Of a DNA stretch of 64,000 nt, positions 12,201-23,074 are shown one piece after another. Position numbers and translations under genes: made by a program. Source of the DNA: Podospora pseudoanserina (taxonomy: Eukaryota; Ascomycota; Sordariomycetes; Sordariales; Podosporaceae). Location of the stretch: NCBI RefSeq assembly GCF_035222485.1, contig NC_085920.1, positions 4,030,001 through 4,094,000 on the forward strand. Direction: 5' to 3'. Within the stretch, counting starts at the first letter, position 1. Every line of letters begins with the position of its first letter. The notes beneath the pieces are model-generated. The model was given only the letters and a program-made list of their open reading frames with translations, was not told the DNA's origin and did not search any database.

Positions 12201-13050
12201 TCTTGCGGGTTGCAAGACGGAAGAGTTGCGAGGTCTCGGTCAAACAATCAAAGGCGAGCGAGGGTCTTGTTTATGAATTCACTTGTTCGGCGCTCGAGGT
12301 CCTTTTGGTGGCCCGCCAAAGTACAAGACGTGCTTTCAGGGAATCGAAGAAGGTTCCATTGTCTTCAGCAGCTTGGAGTTTCTAGAAGAAGATGAAGGAT
12401 GCAAACAAGCTCGGCTGACTCGAAGCTTGCTGAGGTCACCTGCACAGAGTCCAGAGTCTCACAATCACAGCAGAGAAAAAGAAGACTGAAAAAGAAGCTT
12501 GATGTCCTCGAAGTTGTGTTCTGGTGGTACAAAGTCCAAGTCACAAGTGCGCCTCCCGGCTTATCGGTCCCGCGTCATCGTTATCGCACGCTGCCACCAG
12601 GCACCTGCCCCACTCCCCCGCCAATCAAGATCCCTGTCTCTCCGGCTGCTTCTCATTCGCGACGCGCTTTCACCTTCATCTCTCACAGACAACTCACCAA
12701 GCGTCCATCTGCTGCAGAGGGACAGGCACACCAATAATTAGCCAGTGTCGGGCACATTGGGATACGGGATTGATCTTGGGCATCCAGATTTCATAGGGAG
12801 AAGCGGGGTTGAGAACTTTCAGCTTTGCGCTCGTCTCCTGATTCGCGAATGAGCATCACCATCATCTGAAAGGCAAGCGGCAGTCCCGCTCTTCTTCTGC
12901 CTTTCATTCATTCTGTCTTTCCTCAGTTGGAAAGAGCGAGCACCTCACCCTCCTACTTCCATCTCCTTCTATTCCTGTCGAGCTCATCTCAGTGGGGTGC
13001 CTTCCTCAGCGACTTATCAAACTCAAAAACAAAGAACTTTCTCACTCGAC
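12201..13050. other. Divergent promoter region, atg14 / 13051 gene
   Basis: This 850-base gap separates two genes transcribed away from each other and must hold both promoters and leaders. Pyrimidine-rich stretches near 12620-12700 and 12890-12990 resemble fungal leaders of the plus-strand gene. No further gene is supported. Confidence 0.5.
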
Positions 13051-13757
13051 ATGGCAAGCGCGACAACTCCAACCGCCTCACCCCCAAAGCCGCCCCGCCA
13101 CGAATCACCAGCCAAGAGAGCCGAATCGCCCCTTCCATCTCCTTCTCTACACTCGGAGCAGGCAGAATCAGACATCCTACCTCATAGTCCTCTGAAGTCT
13201 GTGGCCTACAAGAGGATGGCAGATACTCAGAGCAGTATCCCCAAGCCGCCAGGCACCACCAGAGTCGCTCAGGTCAAGACACCAGAACCGCGCATTCTCA
13301 AGGAGCGTTCCAACGGGAACATTGCTGAAAGATCGCCCAGCACACCTGGACACCTGGCGCCCTTTGACTGGGAAGAATTTGAGGCTCGCTATCAGGAGGC
13401 TCTTGCCAAAGCGAACGGGGAGGAGCAAGAGTTGTTGGCTGAGTTTGAGAACCTAATCAAAGAACGTTTACTCGTCTCACCCTTTCATTTGATGACCATG
13501 AATAACTAACGTCCCCTGCAGTTCTTCAATGTCTGGGCATCATCAGCTTCCGTGCATGATACCGAACGGGGAGTCAAGCGACTTCAGACAAGAGAGCGAT
13601 ATGTGAAGATTGCTGAGCAGAATTTGGCGCAGAAGAAGAAACACCGTAGGTTTGGCTGGAATGAGATGGTCTTTGGACTTTTCACTAACACGTTTCCACA
13701 GTCACCGAGGTGGTGCGCGCATTTCAAAGTGCCCTGGCGCTCCTGAGTCAGAACTAG
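13051..13757 (+). CDS. Conserved ascomycete protein with helical C-terminus; GA-AG intron
   Basis: Best model is three exons (13051-13461, 13522-13645, 13702-13757), 196 residues. The N-terminal 105 residues are Pro/Ser-rich and disordered. The C-terminal 90 are helical: DWEEFEARYQEALAKANGEEQ, then FFNVWASSASVHDTERGVKR, LQTRERYVKIAEQNLAQKK, and TEVVRAFQSALALLS. I recall this WAS-x-HD-x-ER-x-VKRLQTR pattern from uncharacterised ascomycete proteins; function is unknown. Intron 2 is ordinary (GTAGGT...ACAG, 56 nt). Intron 1 is odd: the only in-frame boundary that keeps the conserved LIK-FFNVW junction begins GAACGT at 13462 and ends CTGCAG at 13521, with a good ataactaac branch. The nearest GT (13466) is out of frame; GTCTCA at 13474 is in frame but weak. 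Confidence 0.7.
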
Positions 13758-14198
13758 ACCGGTCATCCAGCAAACCCTAGCAAAGCGGATGATTTGATGA
13801 CGACACGAACATGTCTCTTCTTTCGGGCAGCAAGCAGCATCACATGATATTGAGGACGGGCGTTTCGGTTGGGTTGGGTGATTTCTAGCTGTGAGGACGG
13901 AACTCTGGTAATACATGATTCTTGAGCAATTCCAATCAAGTTGCTCCAACAAGTCCTTCTTGCTCCCCTCATCCACCAGCAGCCAACAAGAATCACCAGC
14001 ACTTTCTGGCCAGTGCATTTTATTCGACTTTCATCAAAAACATCTCGAAAACACGCCTTGCCAGCATCCACCGATTACTTCGACTGCCCAAGATTGGGTT
14101 GGGCGCAGCGCACGTGATCACGCGCGCGACCAGCCAAATTCACTCTCTTGGCCGCCAATCCACCCAATCTCAACGCTGCTCATTCTGCTCACGCCAAA
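13758..14198. other. Intergenic, 13757 stop to 14199 start
   Basis: Holds the 3' end of the 13051 gene and the promoter of the next plus-strand gene. No gene or structured RNA was seen. Confidence 0.5.
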
Positions 14199-14826
14199 AT
14201 GGCGGGCACCTCAATCCAGGTCCCGACAATCAGTCAGGTTTGTCTTTGTTGTCTGTTTCTCCCGTGGTGCAATTCAATCGCTAACACTATCCTAGGCTGA
14301 TATGCTTGCCTTCCACGAACAACATTTCGCTCAATTCGCGACAGCTCACTTCCACTCCCAATTCCTCCGACCTTCCCTCGATGACCAGGAACCCATCCCA
14401 TCCCATGAACAAGAAGAAGAATACTATTACGAGGAAGAAGAGGACGATGGACTCGGCTACTATCCCGACGGCGTCAAGCGCACCCTGACCGACGAGCAAA
14501 TCGCCATCTTCAGGCACTCGGAGCTTGAGGCTCTGCGTCGCGGCAGACAGCCTCCCAAGCCGCAAGGGGTCACCGCTACACTGGCCGAAGACCTCTCCGA
14601 AGGCGAGATATCATCGCCGGCGCCAGTCGTCACCGCAAAAAAGAACAAGAAGCGGAAACGCAACAACAAGAACAAGAATGTTGGAGAGCCGCCGATGGAT
14701 CTGCGCAAGCGAACATGGGACGTGGTAGACAAGGGCCTTGCCAGCCTCGACTACGGTGAAGAAGAAACCCAGCAGCCAGCACAAGCCAGCACAGCACAGC
14801 GTCGTCAGATCTCATACGACGATTGA
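14199..14826 (+). CDS. DUF3807-like conserved fungal protein
   Basis: Two exons (14199-14237, 14296-14826) encode 189 residues. The intron starts GTTTGT and has a gctaacactatcctag end. The short first exon (MAGTSIQVPTISQ) joins ADMLAFHEQHFAQF, and the middle carries YYPDGVKRTLTDEQIAIFRHSE, the best conserved block, which I associate with the fungal DUF3807 family. An acidic Tyr/Glu patch (residues 50-62) precedes it. A Lys/Arg/Asn-rich stretch (KKNKKRKRNNKNKN) looks like a nuclear or nucleolar targeting signal, followed by MDLRKRTWDVVDKGLASLDY. The basic stretch suggests a nuclear, possibly ribosome-biogenesis role; this is inference. Confidence 0.75.
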
Positions 14827-16064
14827 GACACAGCCATCCAGTCTCTCACTCTTCACCAAGTCAGCCAGTCGCTCGACACGCCAAACAATGACAATGAAAA
14901 TGTAAGTTGCAACATTTCCTTCCCATTCTATCACACTTTCATGATGAGATCAATCGTATCGTCATCCTTAGCCGGAAATCTGGCCGGGGTGGTGGCCCTG
15001 TTCCCCATAGAGCTTGAGTCACTTCTCTTGAGTTGGAACATGTCGAGTCATAATCTTCTCTCTGACAATCATCGTTCACACACCACATTATTATTCTTCA
15101 CTTGTCCGGATAGCTGCTAACGACTGTTCTCAGAAAACAAAAAACAACGAAGAATACGGGGAAGAGGTGTTGGACATGAAGGAATACGAGAAGTGGAATG
15201 TCAAAAAGGATACGAGAATTGGTGGAGAAAGCCAAAGGAATACGAGAAGCAGCGGTGTTGGAGGCGTTGAGGTGATGAAGAGAAAAGGTGACGAGGAGAA
15301 GTGTTGAGAAGAGAGAAGCGATGAAGGGGAGAGGCGATGAGGAGACATGACGAGAGGTGATTAGGAGGTGAGGTGTTGGGGAGGGGAGATGGCAATGGTT
15401 CAAGTGGTGGAAAGGGGAATGGCCAAGGGAATGGAAAGGGAAATGGTCAAGAGAATGGGTCAAGGGAATGGGTCAAGGGAGAGGGTCGTCATTGAGCAAT
15501 GGAGTTTTGAGGTTTTGCTGTGGGAATAGGAAAGGGCATGGTCTGGAGTTTTGGAGTTGGTGGGAGGATATTTTGGAAAGTTCACGCATCAAAAAAAGAT
15601 GGTGGACGGGGAGGCAAGAACCTCAAGTGGTAGTCATCAAAAATAACCTTGGCCCACCAACCTTGTGAATAGCTTGCATGTTATGTGATGGCGAATTGTG
15701 ATGTGTGACTATATGTGAGGTAACATGAACAGTATCAATTTATGTCTTGGTTGCCTCCAAAGTGAAAAAATATAAGAGTGTGCAAGGATGCGTGGGAGCC
15801 AAGATCTGAACAATACCCATAACGTATACCAAGAGGAGGTTGTCTTCATCCCATACATCACTGACACGAACCGAAAACATATAGAAAAAAGACACTTGGT
15901 GTTCCCTCAGTATGTATCTAACTTTGCGATCCCCCATCATACCAGTACCCAAAACCCAAAGAGCAAAAACGAGTCCCCAGGGGTATATAAAGACCTTTCC
16001 CATCCAGCCCAACCCATCCAATCCCACCATCCCATGAAACCCAACCCTTGATATCCCAACATCT
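14827..16064. other. Intergenic with repeats and a possible 3'UTR intron
   Basis: Contains a possible spliced segment (GTAAGT at 14902, CCTTAG ending 14971) just past the stop of the 14199 gene, and a purine-rich repeat (15135-15485). A TATA-like ggtatataaag occurs near 15980-15992 with no matching gene. No protein gene is supported. Confidence 0.5.
15135..15485 (+). repeat. Purine-rich degenerate repeat tract
   Basis: About 350 bases dominated by G and A on the plus strand. In the left half, g(g)a(a/t)acgagaa recurs several times. In the right half a 13-base unit like gaatgggtcaagg recurs with variants (aatggccaaggg, aatggtcaagag). It ends at the G/A-to-mixed transition near 15485. Confidence 0.75.
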
Positions 16065-19000
16065 TTATTTCTCCCCAGCCCCAGCCCCAGCAGCCACTGC
16101 CGCTGCAGCCCTCGACCCCCTAGCCAATAACCTCTTATACAACTCCAACATCCCCACATCCCACCCCTTATTCTCCCCCCCTCCTCCCACAGTCTGTACA
16201 CACCCACCAATCTTCCCCCTCAAAAACTCCTCCAACTTGGCAGTATTAAACTGCTCCCCGTACACCATCCTCGCCCCTGGCACCACCTTGACTTCCAACC
16301 CCTCCCCCCCCTGCCCCCCATCCTCAACCCTCAGTCTGATCACCGCCTCCACCCTCGTCTGCAACGGCACTAAAACCAACGAACTCACCACCGCTATCGA
16401 CCCATCATCATTCACGACCGTCGTGGGAAACGTCAGGTTGAGCAACCTGACATAGTTCGCCACTGTGCAAGACTTGTCCCAGCCATCTTTTACAATTTGA
16501 AGAATCGTCTTGACGTTGGTGGTGGGTTGAGGTAGGGAGCGGATGCGATCCCGAATAGACTGCAAGAAAAACTCTCGCTCGGGGGTGAGGGGGGTGGTAT
16601 TGGGTTCGCGCTTGTCGGCTATATACCACAGGTCGATATTACTCTGCGGACCAGGCCGGTGGTTGGGTTGGGGAAAAGAGGCAATGTCGAGGACGAGTTC
16701 GATTTGGCGCTTGTACGTCAGGGAGATTTTGGTGCCGGATATATTGGCGAGGGCCCAGCCGGTGGTTTTTTCGATTTTGTCGGTTCGTGCTGAAGGGTGT
16801 TAGTATGATATGACTGGAGGCAATGGCAAGGGGGAAATACCTTTGAGTTTGCTGATTTCTTCTGATGACCAGCCCCGGCATTCCTCCCGGATTTTGTCTG
16901 CTTCTTTAATATCACCCAGGCACTGCTGTTTCTGTGCTGTCAGGGCTTCAATGCCAGAGTTGGAGACCTCAAGCTGGGCTTTCAGCTCAGCAATCTTGCG
17001 CTGCTTCTCCTCGAGGCCCTCATCAAGGGAGATCAACTCAGCACGGGCCTCCTCCAGCTCAGTAGGGTCACAATCGGCCATTTCTTGAGCCACAGCCTCA
17101 AGGGTCTCATGCTCCTTTTCCAGCTCCTCAGCCCGCTTGATCATATCAGGCAGCACCGAAGAAAGCAACTCCTGCTGCCTGGCCAAAAGCTTCTCATCAT
17201 CATCCATCCCCTCCGCAATCTTGACCAGACCCTCCTTCAGCCCATCCTGCAGCTTCATCCGCCATTCATACCACATCGCCTTGCTCAGCAGCCTAGCATG
17301 CGTCTTGACGTTCTTGAACTGATTGTCCATCAACACTTTGAACTCAGGAGTAGCAGTCATGTACTCCCTGAACAGCGGTGGGTTCTCCTCAAAAGTCTCC
17401 GACTCAATCTCCCTCACAATCCTACGCCCTTCACTGATATATTTCTTCAGCTCCCGACACGAGTGCTGATACAGCTCCAAAGTAGGCACCGTACATGCAC
17501 CCGCAACGACACACTTCTCCAAAGACAAATCCTCCTTCCCGTCCGCCGTCAAGCTCAACCTCGTCTCCCCCGGCGCAACAGTATGCCTCCTCTTGGTGGT
17601 AGTCAACTCCATAAACCTGATACTTGTCAGGTTCAAAAAATCCTGCAAATGTATCCGATCCCCATCATCATCATCCCTCCGCACAAGCGCATCCACATCC
17701 CCCGTGGCAGTGTGATCATAAAAGTTAAAAGTATTCGTCGCCTGATCATCAAAAACCGACCTAAGCCTCCCCTGGTGATTCGGCGTGCCCGCCACCCTGA
17801 CAGGCGAACTAGGCACAGCCGGGGTGATCGTAGCAGTATCCTCCTCCCCTCTGGCAGCACTCCTCGTCTTCCTCCCCGTAGTAGTCTCAGCCTTAGTCGG
17901 CGGCGACCCCAACCTCACATTCTTCACCGGGCTCCCCTGATGTCCCTTCAACCTCTTCACCCCATCAATCACCTCCGAATCCTCCCCCGCATCATCCACA
18001 TCCAACTCAGCCGGCCTCTTCCCCAGCAGTCCCCTCGCGCTCCCTGGCATAAGACTCTTCCTCCCCGCCAACGGGTTCTTCTTCTTCTTTGTCGGACTCA
18101 GGTTCTGAATCATCTCTCTAAGATTGAGCGTGATCTCACGGTCGCCGTCCGCCTCCCGCTCCAGGATCAACCTGCTATTTTCCTTTTCTGCCTCATCTCT
18201 GAGTTCCTGGTCGACTTCCGCTTCCATGGCGCGGGGGTCGGCAAAAGCCACGGTGCGACGGGCGCTGCTTGGCTCGCTAGGCACAAATTCAGCTGCTGAG
18301 TCTTGGAGGGAGTCCCTACGATCGAAGATCTCGGCCACGCGTGGTGAGCCCAAGCCAGGTCTGTCAGCACCGACGCCGGAAAGGCGCCTGCCTTGGGGTG
18401 TGAGGACCACACGGGGGGTACTGATGCCTGTGCTCGGGTCTTGGTGGAAGAGCCTCCCCTTGCCGACGGAGCGAGGTGTCGTTTTTGGTGGTGAGGCATC
18501 ACGGACTGGCGAACTGCTTCCAATCATTGAGGGGGGTGTCTTGGTAGCAGGGACAGTATTCCTCGCAGGAGAAGGTGTCTTTCGTGCAGGAGACTCTCTC
18601 CTCGGAGGGCTCCTCGTGGGTGAAGGCGTCCTTCGTTCAGGGAAGTCACTTGCTGGGGACTTCCTCGTGTTTCGAACCGGCGAACTTCTGACAGGAGAGC
18701 TCCGAACCGGTGAGCTATTACGGGCCAGGCTCTTCGCAGGCAGCTCTTTCTCGGGACTTCGCACAGGAGAGCTCTCGAAAAGAGGGGCGCCAGGCATGCT
18801 GTGACGGAGACCCTTCCCTCGGAATGCAGAAAGCCCCAGAGTATCGTTATTGTCTTGGGATGCTGTTTCCTGTGTTGACGGCGTGAGAGATGGATACACA
18901 ACATCTGGCTCATCAGCCTCCAGTTCCATCACCCTCTTGGCCGCTGACCGTGCCTCTTCAGGTGAGGCAGGCTTCAGGATGCCGCCTACCGCCATGGTCT

Positions 19001-20690
19001 CGTCCATGGCCACAGTCTGTTCAAACACATCGTGCTCTTCCTGTGGTTGTGAAGTAGCCAAAATGCCGCCGACAGCTGCAGTCATGTCCATATCCATGCC
19101 GTCATCTTCGGCTGCCAGAGTTCTTCGGCGGCCTAGAGCAGAGCCTGCATTAGGGGCACCCTTAGATAAAAGCCCACCAATCGCAGAAGTAAACTCCATG
19201 GACATGTCTTCGAGCTCGTCAATGTCCGTTGCGCCACCGATAGACATTCTGCCTTGTCGGATACCGCCAACTGCCGTGGTAAATTCCATAGTTTGATCAC
19301 CCAGTTCATCGGCATCCTGCTGCAGCGCAAGTGGTTTGACTGATTTCCGCCGATTTTGGGCTTGGGCCTTGCCAAGAATCCCACCGAGAGCCTTAGTCAC
19401 GTCCATCGACATGTCCTCATCCATATCCATTTCCACATCTTCATCCTGGTTGTTGCTCTGAGACCTTCCTGGCTGTGACTGAAGAATACCACCCACGGCT
19501 TTGGTCATATCCATACCCATATCGTCATCCATGTCCATCTCAATCTCGAACCCTTGATCTCGCTGTTGTTGAGCATCAGGAGTTGGTGGTGGCATATGTT
19601 GGCGGATAATCTGCGTGGTAGTCTCCGTCTGAGATAGTGGCTTCCTCCCCCAACCGGCAAACCCAGCAATAACCTCTTCATCCTCGTCAATCCGTTGAGT
19701 AGCAGCAGCGCGCTGTTTCGCGAGCCGCAGATTCTCGTCCAAGCTGTCGGTTGAATTGTTACTGTCAAACGCAGACACGCCGGAGGTCATGGATGCGACT
19801 GAAGCAGAGGTCATTTCTTCGGCTTCTACAGTCATAACGGTGCCGTCGTCGTCCGAATCACTAGAACCAGACATTTCCTCCGTCTCCACCTCATCGATAT
19901 CGTCGGCATGTTCCATGTCGGAATCGTACACGGTGGAAGCGATGGTATCGTCGTCCCCGTAGAGTGACCCCACGCCCGAACTCCGTTGTTGGTTTCGTTG
20001 GTGCAGTGCTCGTTGATCGGCTGGAGACTCGGCATCATGGTCGTCGATGTGGTCTGGGGGTGTTGATGGAGGGTCTGAATCGGGCTCTTGGTGATGGTGC
20101 GATGCCGCTGTAGCGGTTGTTGCATCCTGGTTCTCGTCCACTACTTGGAAGGTGTGTAGTGTCGCCTCAGCAGCAAAGGATACCCGACGGTTGGCCAGTG
20201 ACTTTCTGCGCGCCTCTCTCCTATCTTTGATCTCCTTCTCAATCTCGGCCCGTTCTCTTTCCTCCCTTTCCCGGGCTGCAGCTTGTTGTTCCTCCTCAGT
20301 TCGCAGCGCTACCTTTGTTCCGGCACTTTCGTTGCTCAGGGGAGCTTCTCTTGGTTTGAAGGTTGGAATTTCTGGAAGGACGGGGATCGTGGGTTTCAGA
20401 ATTGATCTTGGTGGTGGTCCAGATGGTATGGCAAGGGACTAAAAACAAGTCAGTCAAGCTCGGATGTCTACCATTACAATACATACTGCTCTGCGGTTCC
20501 CATTCCCGTTCTTCAAGATGTCGAGACTACCCGGGCCCAAACTCTTGCTCCTAGACTTTTTGCGAGTGGCCCCAATAGCGCTGCCAACGTCAAGTGTTGC
20601 ATTCTCTCTGTCGCCTCTTGAAGGTCCGACGCCAATCGACTTACGCGACCGGCGCGTTGCCGGCAATGTGGCATCGCCTTGCGACGACAT
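16065..20690 (-). CDS. spc7: Kinetochore scaffold Spc7/KNL1
   Basis: Three minus-strand exons (20690-20487, 20438-16841, 16789-16065) give 1508 residues; introns are 48 nt (GTATGT) and 51 nt (GTATTT). The N-terminus has both protein phosphatase 1 docking motifs of KNL1: SILK at residues 80-83 and RVSF at about 153-156 within NRRVSFAAEATLHTF. Next come about six MELT-like repeats, each followed by a (A/S)xGGI(L/R) block: MDMTKAVGGIL, MDVTKALGGIL, MEFTTAVGGIR, MEFTSAIGGLL, MDMTAAVGGIL and the degenerate MDETMAVGGIL. In KNL1 these are Mps1-phosphorylated sites that recruit Bub3-Bub1. A Ser/Pro/Arg-rich middle has SSPVR repeats. The C-terminal third is the Spc7 coiled coil (LEKEHETLEAVAQEM onward) and the globular, RWD-like Mis12-binding end. 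It is divergent from the ribosomal protein gene at 21161. Confidence 0.93.
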
Positions 20691-21160
20691 GGCTACGAAT
20701 TGGTATATCGCAGGTTGACCGAGATTGTTATGGTGCCTGCGACCAAACTTCAGGTGATGTTCATGTGTGAATAGCTGGTGGTGGAGTGGGACGCGACAGA
20801 TGGGCTTCTGGGTTGAATTCTGGAAACCGCGTCACACGGGTGACATCTCGTCGCAGAGGGGCACTCTGGAGCTGTTGACCCTAGCCTCTGCTGGCATTGG
20901 CCAGGCTGATGCCCAAGTAAATAAACCTAAACCGTCGAGCCCCACTCTGCCTAAAGGTGTGGCTAGTGCTGGCGGCGCCTTGCCATTTTGACCCACATCT
21001 GGCGCACAGCTGGTGTGGCTGGTGCCCATCACACTTTTTGGCCCTCCCAAAAATCAATCACCAACTAGCAAAATTCTGGGGCCTCGTTTTGTGAACTCCG
21101 ACCGACCACCACTCCCACCTCGACAAAAGCACATCTTCGGCCCACGCCAGAACCAACAAG
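20691..21160. promoter_or_regulatory. Bidirectional promoter, spc7 / rps11
   Basis: 470 bases between divergent starts. It contains telo-box-like blocks (gaccctagcc near 20876 and aaacctaaacc near 20922) of the kind seen upstream of fungal ribosomal protein genes; their role here is inferred. Confidence 0.45.
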
Positions 21161-22020
21161 ATGGCTACCGAGCTTACCGTCCAGAGCGAGCGTGCTTTTC
21201 AGAAGCAGCCGCATAGTGAGTTTCTCTTCTGCGAAAATAAGCCTGCAACCAAAGTCGAAAAGAACACGGTCGAATTGGAAAGTGGGCGATAAGGAAGCGA
21301 TGAAGCTGACCCGTGATGTTCTCCAAAAGTCTTCCTCAACTCCAAGACCAAGGTCAAGACCACCAGACCTGGCAAGGGCGGCCGCAGATGGTACAAGGAC
21401 GTTGGTCTGGGTTTCCGCACCCCCACTGCTGCCATTGAGGGCCAGTACATCGGTACGTGATATCACCGAACAAACAAGACGCGCTCGCTCCTCCTCCTCT
21501 TCGAAATCATGATCAACCACCGATTTATTCAACTGAACGAAACACGATAATCCTTCGACGATGACGAATCCTGCTGCGACTGCGAGAGGAGGGGCGAGAG
21601 CGATATTGCGAATATGGGACCGAAATTAACTGGCTTCTCTCTGCAGACAAGAAGTGCCCCTTCACCGGCCAGGTTTCCATCCGTGGCCGTATCTTGACCG
21701 GCACCGTCGTCTCCACCAAGATGCACCGCACCATCATCATCCGTCGCGAGTACCTCCACTACATCCCCAAGTACTCCCGTTACGAGAAGCGCCACAAGAA
21801 CCTCGCCGCCCACGTCTCTCCCGCTTTCCGTGTTGAGGAGGGCGACCAGGTTACCGTTGGCCAGTGCAGACCTCTCTCCAAGACTGTACGTTGCGAACAC
21901 CCGACATCGATCCGAACGATTACACGGTGACTAACAGATTTGGGATTCTAGGTTCGGTTCAACGTTCTCCGCGTCCTTCCCCGCACCGGCAAGACCGTCA
22001 AGTCTTTCCAGAAGTTCTAA
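21161..22020 (+). CDS. rps11: 40S ribosomal protein uS17 (S11)
   Basis: Four exons (21161-21215, 21330-21452, 21647-21885, 21952-22020) encode 161 residues. Introns are 114, 194 and 66 nt; the second starts GTACGT and ends TCTGCAG. The protein starts [19 protein letters not shown], continues [18 protein letters not shown] and [20 protein letters not shown], has the uS17 core [20 protein letters not shown], and ends [18 protein letters not shown]. It is a small-subunit protein contacting 18S rRNA in the body of the 40S subunit. Many introns near the 5' end are usual for fungal ribosomal protein genes. Identification is firm. Confidence 0.97.
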
Positions 22021-23074
22021 ACGGTTGGGTTTCGAATTCCATTAGGCATATCTGGCGTGGTTTGCTTTGAGGGCTTGGGCTTTTTCGAGACAATTTGGGA
22101 CGGCCGGCAGGAAAATATGAACAAGCGATGAACTTATTCTCTTTCCGGGAGGCGCGCACATTATGCCCGATTTCTACATGTGATTGTGGAAGTCATAGGA
22201 ACAGTTCTGAAAAACTGAATTGAAATCCGCCAATAAACTTGACAACAGCACAAGTCTGGCTATGATACCCAAAAAAATCGGAAGATGACCGACCCTCTTG
22301 GTTTGCGGATTTAAACGACTTGGACTGGCCTGGCTGGAGCCGTGGGGGGGGGGGAAAACCGAGTGCTCTCCTTGGGGGGGAGTGAGTCCGCGCATAGCTA
22401 GTGATCCGCCTGAATTGATGTCATGAAAGTAGCCGTGTCCTGGAACTATCATCGTGCTCGTGAAAGCCAGAGGAAAGTGCGTGAACGATCAAGATTTCAG
22501 CCACACCCAGTCGTCAAGGTGCTTGATAGCTGACCGGCCGGTCGAATTGGAACAGTAGAATGGATCCATGCTACTAATTTCTTGGATGGTGCCCGTCTGC
22601 TAAAGAGTACTCTCCTATGTAGAAGGATGGTATACATTGATACTAACCCTTTGTTAGAAACCGGCACTGTTAAATAGTATCCAAGAAAGCCTCGAGGGGA
22701 TATGAAAACTCGTTGGATGGAGGGTCCTGAGCAGCAGAAATCAATACTTGATATGATATGTCTGACCTGTTCCGAATACATAAACACCAACAGCTTCAAC
22801 ACCACTTGGCACATAAATCGTCGAGCCTGTCAGTCACGTCAACCCCAAAATATCTTTTTGCTCAGTGATATCAATTATCATCACCCTCTTACAAAACCCT
22901 ACAGAAAAAAAGCTACCCACCTACGCCTAACCCTCCTCAATGGAAAAAAACCCCTCCTCCTTTTTAAGAGCCAGATTTCTCAATTTCGCTAGGTAGTAAT
23001 TCCCATCCCAATACAAAAACAACAAGTACACACATCCTAACAAAACTTTATTCCAACCCCCATCAAGACCCTGC
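22021..23074. other. Convergent intergenic, rps11 / ssr4
   Basis: Contains the 3' ends of two convergent genes. A G-run pair near 22346-22379 could fold as a G-quadruplex. No gene is supported. Confidence 0.5.

Noticed and set aside
15980-15992. TATA-like ggtatataaag
   Set aside because: No gene starts within a sensible distance downstream on the plus strand; it lies just past the spc7 3' end.
21453-21646. Possible snoRNA in the 194-nt intron of rps11
   Set aside because: A GATGACGA-like C box near 21559 lacks a matching D box and terminal stem at a usual distance.
22346-22379. Paired G-runs as a G-quadruplex
   Set aside because: Only two long runs are present, so support for a functional structure is weak.
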